DNA of 7,068 nt, taken from NCBI GenBank assembly GCA_023436765.1, contig JAEZHX010000082.1, positions 1-7,068 on the forward strand. Direction: 5' to 3'. The notes under the pieces were generated by a model. The model was not told the origin of the DNA. It made no database searches and saw only the letters and a program-made list of their open reading frames with translations. This DNA comes from Bacillota bacterium. GTDB lineage: Bacteria; Bacillota; Clostridia; Lachnospirales; Lachnospiraceae. Position numbers and translations under genes: made by a program. How positions within the stretch are numbered: position 1 is the stretch's first letter; each line of letters begins with the position of its first letter. Positions 1 to 6,750 of the stretch are shown in pieces.

Positions 1-2238
1 GATGCAAGACTCCTGTCCTCCATAAACCTTAAGGTAGAAGAAGCCTCTCTGACCGGGGAATCTCACCCGGTGGAGAAAGTGGCAGAAGTCAGACTGAAAT
101 CCGATACAAATCTGGCAGACCGGATTAATCTGGTACTGTCAACCAGTACGATTACCTACGGAAGAGGCTTAGCTGTCGTGACAGAGACCGGAATGAACAC
201 CCAGGTCGGACATATAGCTAAGCTCATTATGGAGGATGAGACCCCCATGACTCCTCTGCAGAAGAGGCTGGCCAAAACCGGGAAGGTGCTTGGGACCGCA
301 GCACTGATTATCTGTGTCATTATCTTTATCCTCGGTATTCTTAAGCAACTGCCCATCTTCGATATGTTCATGACCTCAGTCAGTCTTGCAGTTGCCGCCA
401 TCCCCGAAGGGCTGCCTGCGATTGTAACCATTATGCTATCTCTTGGTGTACAGCGCATGGCGAAGAAAAATGCTGTCATTCGAAAGCTACCAGCCGTAGA
501 AACCCTGGGGTCTGCTACCGTTATCTGCTCTGACAAGACCGGAACTCTGACACAAAATATCATGACTGTAACCGAGCTCTGCTCACTAAATGGTAAGGAG
601 AAGCTGTCGGGTGAGTTCGGGAGCTTTCTTCTCTCCCATGCAGCCCTCTGTAATGATGCAATCCTGCAGCAGGAGAACAAGCAGATCTCTGTCAGTGGAG
701 AACCAACAGAAAAAGCTCTGGTCCTTGCCGCCTACCACGCAGGAGCCAATAAATTAAATCTGGATTCAACTTACAAACGAGTGTCTGAAATCCCCTTCGA
801 TTCAGCCCGGAAGCTGATGACCACTGTTCATAAAGCCCCCGATAACACCTACCGAAGCATCACAAAGGGTGCCTTTGATTTTCTTCTTAATAAATGCACC
901 CATATTTATCAGAATGGAAAGCAGTACCCTTTGACCAATACGGAAAGAAGCAGGCTGACGGCACTGAATAATTCAATGACAGAGCGGGCCCTCAGAGTGA
1001 TCGCCGTATCCTATAAAAATCTCACGGAACCCGTTAAGAAGCCTCTTCCATCCGAACTGGAAAATAATCTTACCTTCATCGGCCTGATCGGCATGATCGA
1101 TCCACCCAGAGAAGAAGTGAAGGATGCTGTCCTGTTATGCCGGCAAGCCGGTATTAAGCCGGTGATGATTACAGGTGATCATGTTCTGACAGCCAAAGCG
1201 ATTGCTAAGGAGCTTGGAATTCTCACCAGCCAAAGTGAGGCTATTACCGGCGATGAGCTTTCACGGTTAGATTCCGAATGCTTAAACCAAGTGATAGATC
1301 GATATAGCGTTTTTGCAAGGGTATCCCCGGAGCATAAGGTTAGGATCGTGAAGGCTTTCCAGAGCAAAGGTGAGGTAGTCGCCATGACGGGTGACGGAGT
1401 GAATGATGCCCCGGCATTGAAAGCCGCTGATATCGGTTGTGCAATGGGTATTGCCGGAACTGATGTGGCAAAGAACGCCTCCGATATGATCCTGACGGAT
1501 GACAATTTTGCTACGATCGTATCTGCGGTAAAGGAAGGACGGGGTATCTATGATAATATCCGGAAAGCAGTGCATTTCCTGTTATCCAGTAATATCGGGG
1601 AGATCCTGACGATCTTCGTCGCTATCCTCTTGGGTCTGCCCACTCCGTTAGTCGCTGTCCAGCTGCTCTGGGTGAATCTGGTCACCGATTCCCTACCTGC
1701 CATCTCCTTGGGTGTCGAGCCGGCAGAGAAGGATATCATGAAGAAGAAGCCGATCCCCCCGAATAAGGGTATGTTTGCGGATGGCCTTGCCTTAAAGATT
1801 TTATTTGAAGGGGTGATGATCGGTTCCCTGGCACTGACAGCCTTCGTAATCGGTTTCCGCTTCTTTGACCAGAGAGCTTTATTCGACTCCTTATCACACC
1901 AGCTATCCGGTGGGGAGCCCGGCGTATATATTCCCTGGGTAGGAAGGACCATGGCATTTGCTGTCTTAAGTCTGTCACAGCTGTTCCATGCCTTTAATAT
2001 GAGAAGCAATCATTCTCTGGCAGAGATCGGTCTCTTCACAAATCGCAAATTGATTTATTCATTCCTGATCTGCTCTGCACTACAGATTGCTGTAATTACC
2101 ATTCCACCGCTGGCAACCATCTTTCAGGTGGTACCCTTGACCTTCAGGCAATGGGCTCTCGTGCTGCTCCTATCCATCATGCCAATCGTAGTGGTAGAGC
2201 TTCAGAAGAAGGTAAATTCAGCTTTCTCCAATCAATAA
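1..2238 (+). CDS. Cation (Ca2+)-transporting P-type ATPase, N-terminus outside window
   Basis: This is a membrane pump of the P2 (SERCA/PMCA-like) class that uses ATP to expel Ca2+ from the cytoplasm. The reading frame is open from the first base, so the gene starts upstream; a GTG at 70 is internal because the A-domain motif TGES (visible residues 18-21) precedes it. In order I see: TGES; M3 (about 95-115); M4 with PEGLP (135-139); the phosphorylation motif DKTGTLT with Asp178; the nucleotide-domain KGA (Lys289); TGD (391-393); TGDGVNDAP (463-471); then six C-terminal membrane segments. Counterparts of SERCA Ca2+ ligands are Glu136, Asn531, Glu534, Asn559, Thr562 and Asp563, while SERCA Glu908 is Gln660. 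The 745 visible residues, against roughly 870-900 for the family, imply about 130-150 missing. No strong terminator follows; an 8-bp inverted repeat (2216-2223/2250-2257) lacks a T-run. A pump for another divalent cation cannot be excluded. Confidence 0.95.
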   Translation, partial: DARLLSSINLKVEEASLTGESHPVEKVAEVRLKSDTNLADRINLVLSTSTITYGRGLAVVTETGMNTQVGHIAKLIMEDETPMTPLQKRLAKTGKVLGTAALIICVIIFILGILKQLPIFDMFMTSVSLAVAAIPEGLPAIVTIMLSLGVQRMAKKNAVIRKLPAVETLGSATVICSDKTGTLTQNIMTVTELCSLNGKEKLSGEFGSFLLSHAALCNDAILQQENKQISVSGEPTEKALVLAAYHAGANKLNLDSTYKRVSEIPFDSARKLMTTVHKAPDNTYRSITKGAFDFLLNKCTHIYQNGKQYPLTNTERSRLTALNNSMTERALRVIAVSYKNLTEPVKKPLPSELENNLTFIGLIGMIDPPREEVKDAVLLCRQAGIKPVMITGDHVLTAKAIAKELGILTSQSEAITGDELSRLDSECLNQVIDRYSVFARVSPEHKVRIVKAFQSKGEVVAMTGDGVNDAPALKAADIGCAMGIAGTDVAKNASDMILTDDNFATIVSAVKEGRGIYDNIRKAVHFLLSSNIGEILTIFVAILLGLPTPLVAVQLLWVNLVTDSLPAISLGVEPAEKDIMKKKPIPPNKGMFADGLALKILFEGVMIGSLALTAFVIGFRFFDQRALFDSLSHQLSGGEPGVYIPWVGRTMAFAVLSLSQLFHAFNMRSNHSLAEIGLFTNRKLIYSFLICSALQIAVITIPPLATIFQVVPLTFRQWALVLLLSIMPIVVVELQKKVNSAFSNQ

Positions 2239-2275
2239 GCTGCAGACTGAGCTGAATGATTTGTACAAAATTAGC

Positions 2276-2304
2276 TTGAATATTTCCAAATTTCGTTATA
2301 TAGT
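2276..2304 (+). promoter_or_regulatory. Likely sigma-A promoter of the 66-codon gene
   Basis: A -35-like TTGAAT (2276-2281) and a -10-like TATAGT (2299-2304) are separated by 17 bp. They lie 37 bp upstream of the small ORF's ATG, which would give a 5' leader of about 30 nt. The match is 4/6 and 5/6 to the consensus. It suggests the small gene is transcribed independently of the ATPase gene. No operator-like palindrome is visible beside it. Confidence 0.5.
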
Positions 2305-2340
2305 TTATATGGTACCTAATTTATAATTTGAGGTGTTGGC

Positions 2341-2541
2341 ATGGACAAAAAGAAGGTGCAATTCACAGCTCCGGTTAAGCCGTTCGAGGAATCCGTCTGG
2401 GATAGATGGAGTATGTATGACAACATGCCTTACGTTTGGGATTCTGACCTGAGTGATACCAAACGCTTCTCATTAGTAAGCGGCAATATCATTAAAGCTT
2501 ACCGTTGTCTGATAAAGGAACCCTTTGAGGTAAAACACTAA
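2341..2541 (+). CDS. Small protein of unknown function (66 aa)
   Basis: I do not recognise this protein. The ATG has a well-placed ribosome binding site, GAGGTG (2330-2335), five bases upstream, and a plausible promoter at 2276-2304, so it looks like a real expressed gene. The product is hydrophilic and mixed in charge: a Lys-rich start (MDKKK), an aromatic middle with Trp20, Trp23 and Trp33 plus several Tyr and Phe, one Cys (Cys56), and no signal peptide or membrane segment. It is therefore probably cytosolic. It stands 102 bp after the ATPase gene. The next in-frame codons after its TAA stay open as far as a TGA at 2620-2622, including an ATG at 2548, so it could be a shortened form of a longer ancestor; that is inference. 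No function is proposed. Confidence 0.6.
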   Translation: MDKKKVQFTAPVKPFEESVWDRWSMYDNMPYVWDSDLSDTKRFSLVSGNIIKAYRCLIKEPFEVKH

Positions 2542-2551
2542 AGAATAATGT

Positions 2552-2818
2552 ATGGTAGACCGGTTAGCCCAGAGCTTCAGGAAACCATATTCTTACATAA
2601 TAAAAAGCTCTTGGCTCCGTGACAGGATTGTATCCCGTTTCGGAGCTAAGTTTCTGCCTATTGATAAGAAAATACGATCTGAGTATTTGGTTGTTCGTTA
2701 CAGATACTGTTTTTCTATCACTCTTCCATATTTCAGTATCATTTCTTTGAAATCTGTGTTATATTCTGTGCAGATGGAATACTATCCAATAGAAGGATTG
2801 TACGAGACTAGAAAATAG
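2552..2818 (+). CDS. Doubtful 88-codon ORF, probably not a gene
   Basis: The frame opens 10 bp after the stop of the 66-codon gene but has no recognisable ribosome binding site before its ATG; the upstream bases are AT-rich without a GGAGG-like run. The predicted product is basic and rich in Ser, Tyr, Ile and Arg, with no recognisable domain and no clear hydrophobic helix. Its composition resembles translated AT-rich spacer. A strong inverted repeat (2610-2650) lies inside it, and a competing 24-codon frame from ATG 2548 overlaps its start. I list it because it is the longest frame in this stretch. Either a small orphan protein or plain non-coding DNA would fit. Confidence 0.2.
   Translation: MVDRLAQSFRKPYSYIIKSSWLRDRIVSRFGAKFLPIDKKIRSEYLVVRYRYCFSITLPYFSIISLKSVLYSVQMEYYPIEGLYETRK
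2610..2650 (+). other. RNA hairpin, 10-bp stem
   Basis: CTTGGCTCCG (2610-2619) pairs with CGGAGCTAAG (2641-2650), all ten positions pairing in plus-strand RNA if the G2613-U2647 wobble is counted. The 21-nt loop can itself pair GGAT (2625-2628) with ATCC (2632-2635). In minus-strand RNA the wobble becomes a C-A mismatch, so the structure favours a rightward transcript. Only three T follow on the plus strand, so it is a poor intrinsic terminator there. On the minus strand five T follow after a 3-nt gap. It could end or stabilise the transcript of the 66-codon gene. Confidence 0.4.
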
Positions 2819-2882
2819 GAATAAGTGACAGAAAGCCGGATGAATCATCATCTGAATATAAAGTAAATCAGGAGAACTAGCT

Positions 2883-3467
2883 ATGAATATCATAACCTTA
2901 AACTATAAATCAACCAATTGTTATCTGGTTCCCGTAACAGATGGGTGGCTGTTAATGGATGCCGGCTGGCCGGATACCCTGTCACAATTCCTTCAGCTAT
3001 TGAATCAGAATGGGGTACTGCTGAATGATATTAACTATATGGTCCTTACACATCTTCATCCTGGCCATGCAGGCCTTACCCAAAACCTGAAGGAATTCGG
3101 AGCCCGCCTGATCCTACACAACTGTCAGGCTCCCTTCGTGAATAAGATTAATGCCTTCTTTAAGAAGACTCCCTCCTCACGCTTTAAGGATATTACCTTC
3201 GATCATAGCATTATAATGAACGAGGATGACAGCAGAAGCTTTTTGAAAGAAATGGGATTGGATGGGGCACTGCTGCCGACTCCCGGACATAGTGAGGACA
3301 GTATCAGTCTGGTGCTAGATGGGGGTTTTGCCTTTACCGGTGACCTTCCAGCCTTAGACTTAGCGGAAGCATGTAACGATCCGGTCATTATGGCAAGCTG
3401 GGAAGCTCTTAAAGCTTGCGGCGTTAAGAGGATCTATCCCGGACATGGTGATGCCTACGACATCTAA
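2883..3467 (+). CDS. Metallo-beta-lactamase-fold hydrolase with altered HxHxDH motif
   Basis: The protein has the metallo-beta-lactamase fold order: an N-terminal strand pair with DAGW (residues 26-29), the metal motif T-H57-L-H59-P-G61-H62 followed by AG, then PGH136 (GHSEDS), TGD154 and YPGH188GD. These match the usual di-metal ligands, except that the Asp of HxHxDH is Gly61. Relatives hydrolyse thioesters, lactones, phosphoesters or beta-lactams; the substrate cannot be told here. No signal peptide is visible, so it is likely cytosolic. AGGAGA (2870-2875) lies seven bases before the ATG and fixes the start. At 194 aa it is a compact single-domain member and ends six residues after the last metal His. 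It converges on eno. Catalysis may be reduced or mono-metal because of Gly61, or the gene may have drifted in function; that is inference. Confidence 0.88.
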   Translation: MNIITLNYKSTNCYLVPVTDGWLLMDAGWPDTLSQFLQLLNQNGVLLNDINYMVLTHLHPGHAGLTQNLKEFGARLILHNCQAPFVNKINAFFKKTPSSRFKDITFDHSIIMNEDDSRSFLKEMGLDGALLPTPGHSEDSISLVLDGGFAFTGDLPALDLAEACNDPVIMASWEALKACGVKRIYPGHGDAYDI

Positions 3468-3512
3468 GCCCGGATCAAAAATATCTGTTATTTGCAATCC
3501 TTGAGCCAGTAT

Positions 3513-3559
3513 AAAAATCCCGCTATTGTCCTTATGGTGTTAGGCACAACAGCGGGATT
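3513..3559 (-). terminator. Intrinsic terminator of eno
   Basis: AATCCCGCT-A-TTGT (3516-3529) faces ACAA-C-AGCGGGATT (3546-3559). In the leftward transcript the central A/C position becomes a U-G pair, giving a 14-bp stem, and the stem runs straight into TTTTTAT (complement of 3511-3517). The enolase stop codon is 44 bp before it. On the plus strand the position is an A-C mismatch and no T-run follows, so it serves eno best, although the convergent hydrolase transcript may also end here less efficiently. Confidence 0.9.
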
Positions 3560-3602
3560 ACTTAATATGAAAATCAAATCTCGAATTTATAGGCTCTTCG
3601 AC

Positions 3603-4907
3603 TTATACTCTGAAAGCATCCCTTCCCAGGTATCTGGCTGCCTTGCCAAGCTCCTGCTCAATTCTTAAGAGTTGGTTATATTTTGCCACTCGATCCGTTC
3701 TGGAGGGAGCACCTGTTTTGATCTGCCCGGCATTGGTCGCCACAGCGATGTCTGCGAGAGTTACATCCTCTGTTTCACCTGAACGATGGGATACCACGGC
3801 TGTCCAGCGGTTGTTCTTCGCCATCTCAATCGCATCCAGAGTCTCGGTAAGGGAGCCGATCTGATTCACCTTGATCAGAACCGAGTTAGAGATGCCCTGA
3901 CGGATGCCTTCCCTGATCCGACTGGTATTCGTTACAAACAGATCATCACCGACCAGCTGAACCTTGTTTCCGATCCGGTCTGTTAAGAGCTTCCAACCCT
4001 TCCAGTCCTCCTCTGACAACCCATCCTCCAGAGAAATCACCGGGTATTTACTGCATACCTGATCCCAGAAGTCCACCATCTCTTCCACCGTCTTATACTC
4101 TCCGGCTTTCCAGAACAGATAATCCCCTTCTCTGCCGGCTTTCTTAGCTTCGTCATACATTTCGGTAGCAGCCGCATCAATTGCAATGAAGAAATCAGCG
4201 CCGGGACGATAGCCTGCCGCTTCCACGGCCTTCACGATATAATCCAGTGCCTCGGTATCACTCTTAAATTTAGGAGCAAAGCCTCCTTCATCTCCTACCG
4301 CGGTTACATAGCCGTCATTTTTTAATAACTTCTTCAGGGTATGGAATACCGTAGCACTCTGCTCCAGTGCCTCCGAGAAGCTTGCCGCACCTACGGGCAT
4401 GATCATAAATTCCTGAATATTTAAGCTTGAGTCTGCATGCTTGCCACCATTAATGATGTTCATCATCGGAACAGGTAAGGTCTTCGCATTCACACCACCA
4501 AGATAACGGTATAGAGGAAGTCTTAAGGACGTAGCAGCAGCCTTGGCGGCAGCCATGGAGACCCCGAGGATTGCATTTGCTCCGAGCTTTCCCTTATTAT
4601 CGGTCCCGTCAAGCGTAATCATCTTCTCATCTATTGCTGCCTGGTCACAGGCCTCCATTCCCTTTAAGGCAGAGGCGATAGCAGTATTTACATTATCCAC
4701 TGCTTTCCTGACCCCGTTCCCAAGATATCTGTTCTTATCACCATCCCGAAGCTCCACCGCTTCAAAAGCTCCCGTTGATGCACCCGAGGGAACTGCCGCA
4801 CGGCCGATGCTTCCATCTGCCAGAATAACCTCAGCCTCCACGGTTGGATTACCTCTGGAGTCGAGAATCTCTCTTCCGATTACCTGTTCAATGATCATAT
4901 TTTTCAT
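3603..4907 (-). CDS. eno: Enolase (phosphopyruvate hydratase)
   Basis: Enolase converts 2-phosphoglycerate to phosphoenolpyruvate in glycolysis, in the cytosol and with Mg2+. The 434-aa length is standard for bacteria. Visible landmarks are the mobile loop SGASTG (41-46), GGKH with His157, Glu166, the general acid/base Glu207 in GDEGGF, Mg2+ ligands Asp244, Glu294 (SLEDG) and Asp321 (VGDD), catalytic Lys346 in the signature LIKVNQIGSLTET, the substrate-binding SHRS (373-376) and Lys397 in QIKTGAPSR. No key residue is missing. Met1 is preferred over Met4 because GGAAG lies eight bases upstream of it in the leftward direction. The gene stands alone: no gap, pgk, tpi or gpm is adjacent, and it has its own terminator. 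It is divergent from the M32 peptidase gene across a 337-bp spacer with a Crp/Fnr-like site. I could not pick out a convincing leftward promoter. Confidence 0.98.
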   Translation of the reverse strand: MKNMIIEQVIGREILDSRGNPTVEAEVILADGSIGRAAVPSGASTGAFEAVELRDGDKNRYLGNGVRKAVDNVNTAIASALKGMEACDQAAIDEKMITLDGTDNKGKLGANAILGVSMAAAKAAATSLRLPLYRYLGGVNAKTLPVPMMNIINGGKHADSSLNIQEFMIMPVGAASFSEALEQSATVFHTLKKLLKNDGYVTAVGDEGGFAPKFKSDTEALDYIVKAVEAAGYRPGADFFIAIDAAATEMYDEAKKAGREGDYLFWKAGEYKTVEEMVDFWDQVCSKYPVISLEDGLSEEDWKGWKLLTDRIGNKVQLVGDDLFVTNTSRIREGIRQGISNSVLIKVNQIGSLTETLDAIEMAKNNRWTAVVSHRSGETEDVTLADIAVATNAGQIKTGAPSRTDRVAKYNQLLRIEQELGKAARYLGRDAFRV

Positions 4908-5026
4908 AATTTATCTTCCTTTCTTCCTTTATTATTAATTTGATGGTAGATTTCCTTGATATTATCTGTTTCAATATGGAAAGTATTCTTCCTATCTACT
5001 TATTACCATTTTTGTAGCCTACCGTC

Positions 5027-5042
5027 TGTGATTTAAGTCACA
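5027..5042. promoter_or_regulatory. Crp/Fnr-family operator-like palindrome
   Basis: TGTGATTTAAGTCACA consists of perfect half-sites TGTGA and TCACA with a 6-bp spacer whose central TTAA is also symmetric, so 14 of 16 positions are palindromic. This is the consensus geometry for Crp and for Gram-positive Fnr. Its centre (5034.5) falls about 43 bp upstream of the start expected from the TATAAT at 5066-5071, close to the class II activator position near -41.5. The site ends exactly where the -35-like TTATCA begins. It could also affect eno, whose ATG is about 127 bp to the left. Confidence 0.6.
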
Positions 5043-5071
5043 TTATCAGATAGAATCTTTACTTATATAAT
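5043..5071 (+). promoter_or_regulatory. Likely promoter of the M32 carboxypeptidase gene
   Basis: TTATCA (5043-5048) is followed after 17 bp by a perfect TATAAT (5066-5071). The -35 is poor (4/6), as expected for an activator-dependent promoter, and the Crp/Fnr-like palindrome abuts it. Transcription would start near 5078, leaving a leader of about 165 nt before the ATG at 5245. A promoter nearer the gene, with TTGAAA at 5186-5191, has no good -10. Confidence 0.5.
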
Positions 5072-5092
5072 CTTTGGTGGTATATTGTGGTA

Positions 5093-5187
5093 AGCATAGT
5101 CTAATTCTATAGGATTTTAATCTTCTCGGCAAGCAGAAATCTAATTATTATATGGAGAATATTGGTTTACTATGCTGACTAATTATT
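5093..5187 (+). repeat. Inverted and direct repeats in the peptidase leader
   Basis: AGCATAGT (5093-5100) and ACTATGCT (5169-5176) are perfect inverted copies 68 nt apart that could close a large stem in the leader RNA. CTAATT occurs at 5101-5106, 5141-5146 and 5179-5184; the last two are part of a 9-bp direct repeat CTAATTATT spaced 38 bp. The tract is AT-rich, so some of this may be chance. Confidence 0.35.
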
Positions 5188-5244
5188 GAAATACTAATGA
5201 AAGAGTGAATTAAGATAAAGACAAGCAAGACATAGGAGGTTAAC

Positions 5245-6750
5245 ATGAGTAAAACTTTTGAAAAACTACAACCCTTTCTTGATAAATCCATGGCTTTGCA
5301 GACCGCCCGCAATCTGTTCGAATGGGATGATCAGACCATCGCGCCTTTTGAAGCCGCAGATTATACCTCGAAGGTCATCGGAATCCTCTCCGATGAATAC
5401 ATGAAGAGCCTGATCAATGATGATGTCAGAAAGCTGCTTAAAAAGCTCAAGGAGGAGAATGAACAGAAGGAACTGACGGATACTGAGAAAGCAATTGTAA
5501 TGAAAATTAATAAAAAATATGAGGAGCTGGAAAGTATCCCTCCCGAGGAATACCGGGCGTTCATCGAATTGACCTCCATCTCGAACCGTAAATGGTCAAA
5601 AGCCAGAAAGGACAATAAATTCGATGACTTTGCCCCCTATCTGAAAAAGGTGATTGATTACAAGAAGAAATTTGCCGGCTATCGTACTAAAAAGGGGCAG
5701 GAGCCTTATGAAGTATTACTGGCCGATTATGAGGAGTGTTTTGCAATCAAGGATTTGGATTCCTTCTTCGAAAAGATCAAGCAGGAAGTGATACCCTTGC
5801 TGAAGGAGGTAGGTGCGAAGGCAGAGACCATAGATAAAAGCTACAACTATTTAAACTACGATATTGAGAAGCAGAAGGAATTCTGTAAGTTCTTAGGCGG
5901 CTATGTAGGCTTTGATTTTAACCGTGGTGTTATCGGGGAAAGCGCCCATCCGTTTACGATGCAGCTGCATAACCATGATGTCCGCATTACGGACCGATAC
6001 ATGGAGGATAATCTCGAAAGTGCCATGTTCTCCATCATCCATGAGACAGGGCATGCCATCTATGAGATGAATATCGATGATGCTCTGACCCAGACGCCTG
6101 TTGGTGAAGGTGCTTCTATGGGTATGCACGAATCTCAGTCCCGCTTCTACGAGAATGTTATCGGACGGAGCAAAGCCTTCTGGACCCCAATCTATGATAA
6201 ATTGGTGGAGACATATCCGGAGAATCTTAAGAATATCGATTTGGAGCATTTCATCCGCGGAATTAATAAGGCAGCACCCAGTCTGATCCGCACGGAAGCA
6301 GATGAACTCTCCTATACGATACACATTATCATCCGTTATGAGATTGAGAAAATGCTGTTCAGTGAGGAGATTGATGTGAACCAGCTTCCGGAGATATGGA
6401 ATAAGAAGTATCAGGACTACATGGGAATCACGCCTCCGGATAACGCTCAGGGAATTCTTCAGGATACCCATTGGTCCTGGGGGGAATTCGGATATTTTCC
6501 TTCCTATGCAGTGGGAACTGCAGTTGCTTCTCAACTTTATGCGAAAATGACGGAGGTTATGCCCATCGAGGAGTATCTGGAAAAGGGTAATCTTACCCCG
6601 ATTCGAGAATTTCTCCGTGATCAGGTTCATAAGTACGGTGCCACGAAAACTACAAACGAGATTCTGAAGGATGTCACCGGAGAAGAATTCAATGCCGATT
6701 ACTATATCAAATATCTGAAGGATAAATATTCAAAGCTTTATCAGCTATAG
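5245..6750 (+). CDS. M32-family metallocarboxypeptidase (carboxypeptidase Taq type)
   Basis: This enzyme removes residues one by one from the C-terminus of peptides using one active-site metal, usually Zn2+ or Co2+. It is probably cytosolic, as there is no signal peptide, and likely serves peptide turnover. The 501-aa length is typical of the family. An all-helical N-terminal half with a charged Lys/Glu-rich segment (about 65-100) leads to HPFT and DVRIT, then the HEXXH site H266-E-T-G-H270, followed by HESQSR with His295 and the third metal ligand Glu296, T350EADE, and H409WSWGEFGYFPSY. In the family the HEXXH Glu (Glu267) is the catalytic base. All hallmark motifs are intact. The start is fixed by AGGAGGT (5234-5240), five bases before the ATG. 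It is divergent from eno and is followed by a gene-free stretch, so it appears monocistronic, probably under the promoter at 5043-5071. Homology to Bacillus YpwA-type enzymes is likely from recall. Confidence 0.96.
   Translation: MSKTFEKLQPFLDKSMALQTARNLFEWDDQTIAPFEAADYTSKVIGILSDEYMKSLINDDVRKLLKKLKEENEQKELTDTEKAIVMKINKKYEELESIPPEEYRAFIELTSISNRKWSKARKDNKFDDFAPYLKKVIDYKKKFAGYRTKKGQEPYEVLLADYEECFAIKDLDSFFEKIKQEVIPLLKEVGAKAETIDKSYNYLNYDIEKQKEFCKFLGGYVGFDFNRGVIGESAHPFTMQLHNHDVRITDRYMEDNLESAMFSIIHETGHAIYEMNIDDALTQTPVGEGASMGMHESQSRFYENVIGRSKAFWTPIYDKLVETYPENLKNIDLEHFIRGINKAAPSLIRTEADELSYTIHIIIRYEIEKMLFSEEIDVNQLPEIWNKKYQDYMGITPPDNAQGILQDTHWSWGEFGYFPSYAVGTAVASQLYAKMTEVMPIEEYLEKGNLTPIREFLRDQVHKYGATKTTNEILKDVTGEEFNADYYIKYLKDKYSKLYQL

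Larger units (their letters stand above)
2542..2882 (+). other. Weakly coding stretch between small gene and hydrolase gene
   Basis: These 341 bp hold no confident gene. They contain the doubtful frame at 2552-2818, a short frame at 2548-2622 continuing the phase of the preceding 66-codon gene, and a hairpin at 2610-2650. A second-phase open stretch (about 2604-2750) also lacks a start with a ribosome binding site. I found no convincing promoter for the downstream hydrolase: TTGAAA at 2747-2752 has no matching -10 at the right distance. The stretch may be a 5' leader, gene debris or a spacer between co-transcribed genes. Confidence 0.5.
4908..5244. other. Divergent intergenic control region of eno and the M32 peptidase gene
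   Basis: These 337 bp are AT-rich and contain no gene. The right half holds a Crp/Fnr-type palindrome (5027-5042), a rightward promoter (5043-5071) and a leader of about 165 nt with an 8-bp inverted repeat and three CTAATT copies. The left half must contain the eno promoter. GATAAT on the minus strand at 4961-4966 and at 5042-5047 are possible -10 boxes, but neither has a good -35 at 16-18 bp. The eno ribosome binding site is the only clear leftward signal. Confidence 0.7.

Noticed and set aside
70..72. GTG as start codon of the ATPase gene
   Set aside because: The frame is open upstream to base 1 and encodes the conserved TGES motif, so the true start lies outside the window.
156..2009. Antisense open frames across the ATPase gene
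   Set aside because: They lie wholly inside a strongly conserved gene on the other strand, show no domain, and have no ribosome binding signals worth noting.
2216..2257. ATTCAGCT/AGCTGAAT inverted repeat as ATPase terminator
   Set aside because: The stem is only 8 bp with a 26-nt loop and no T-run after it; a second overlapping stem (CAGCTT/AAGCTG) is equally weak.
2322..2327. TATAAT as -10 box of the 66-codon gene
   Set aside because: Transcription would begin inside the ribosome binding site, and no -35 lies 16-18 bp upstream; the 2276-2304 pair fits better.
4543..4938. Plus-strand 131-codon frame over the start of eno
   Set aside because: It is the antisense of conserved enolase sequence, with Ser/Ala/Pro-rich composition typical of such shadows.
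5027..5042. CcpA cre site
   Set aside because: The palindrome lacks the central CG of cre elements and has exact TGTGA-N6-TCACA geometry, which fits Crp/Fnr.
5893..6630. Long antisense frame (245 codons) across the peptidase gene
   Set aside because: It is opposite the conserved catalytic region of the M32 enzyme, and the translation shows no recognisable motif; it is a shadow of codon bias.
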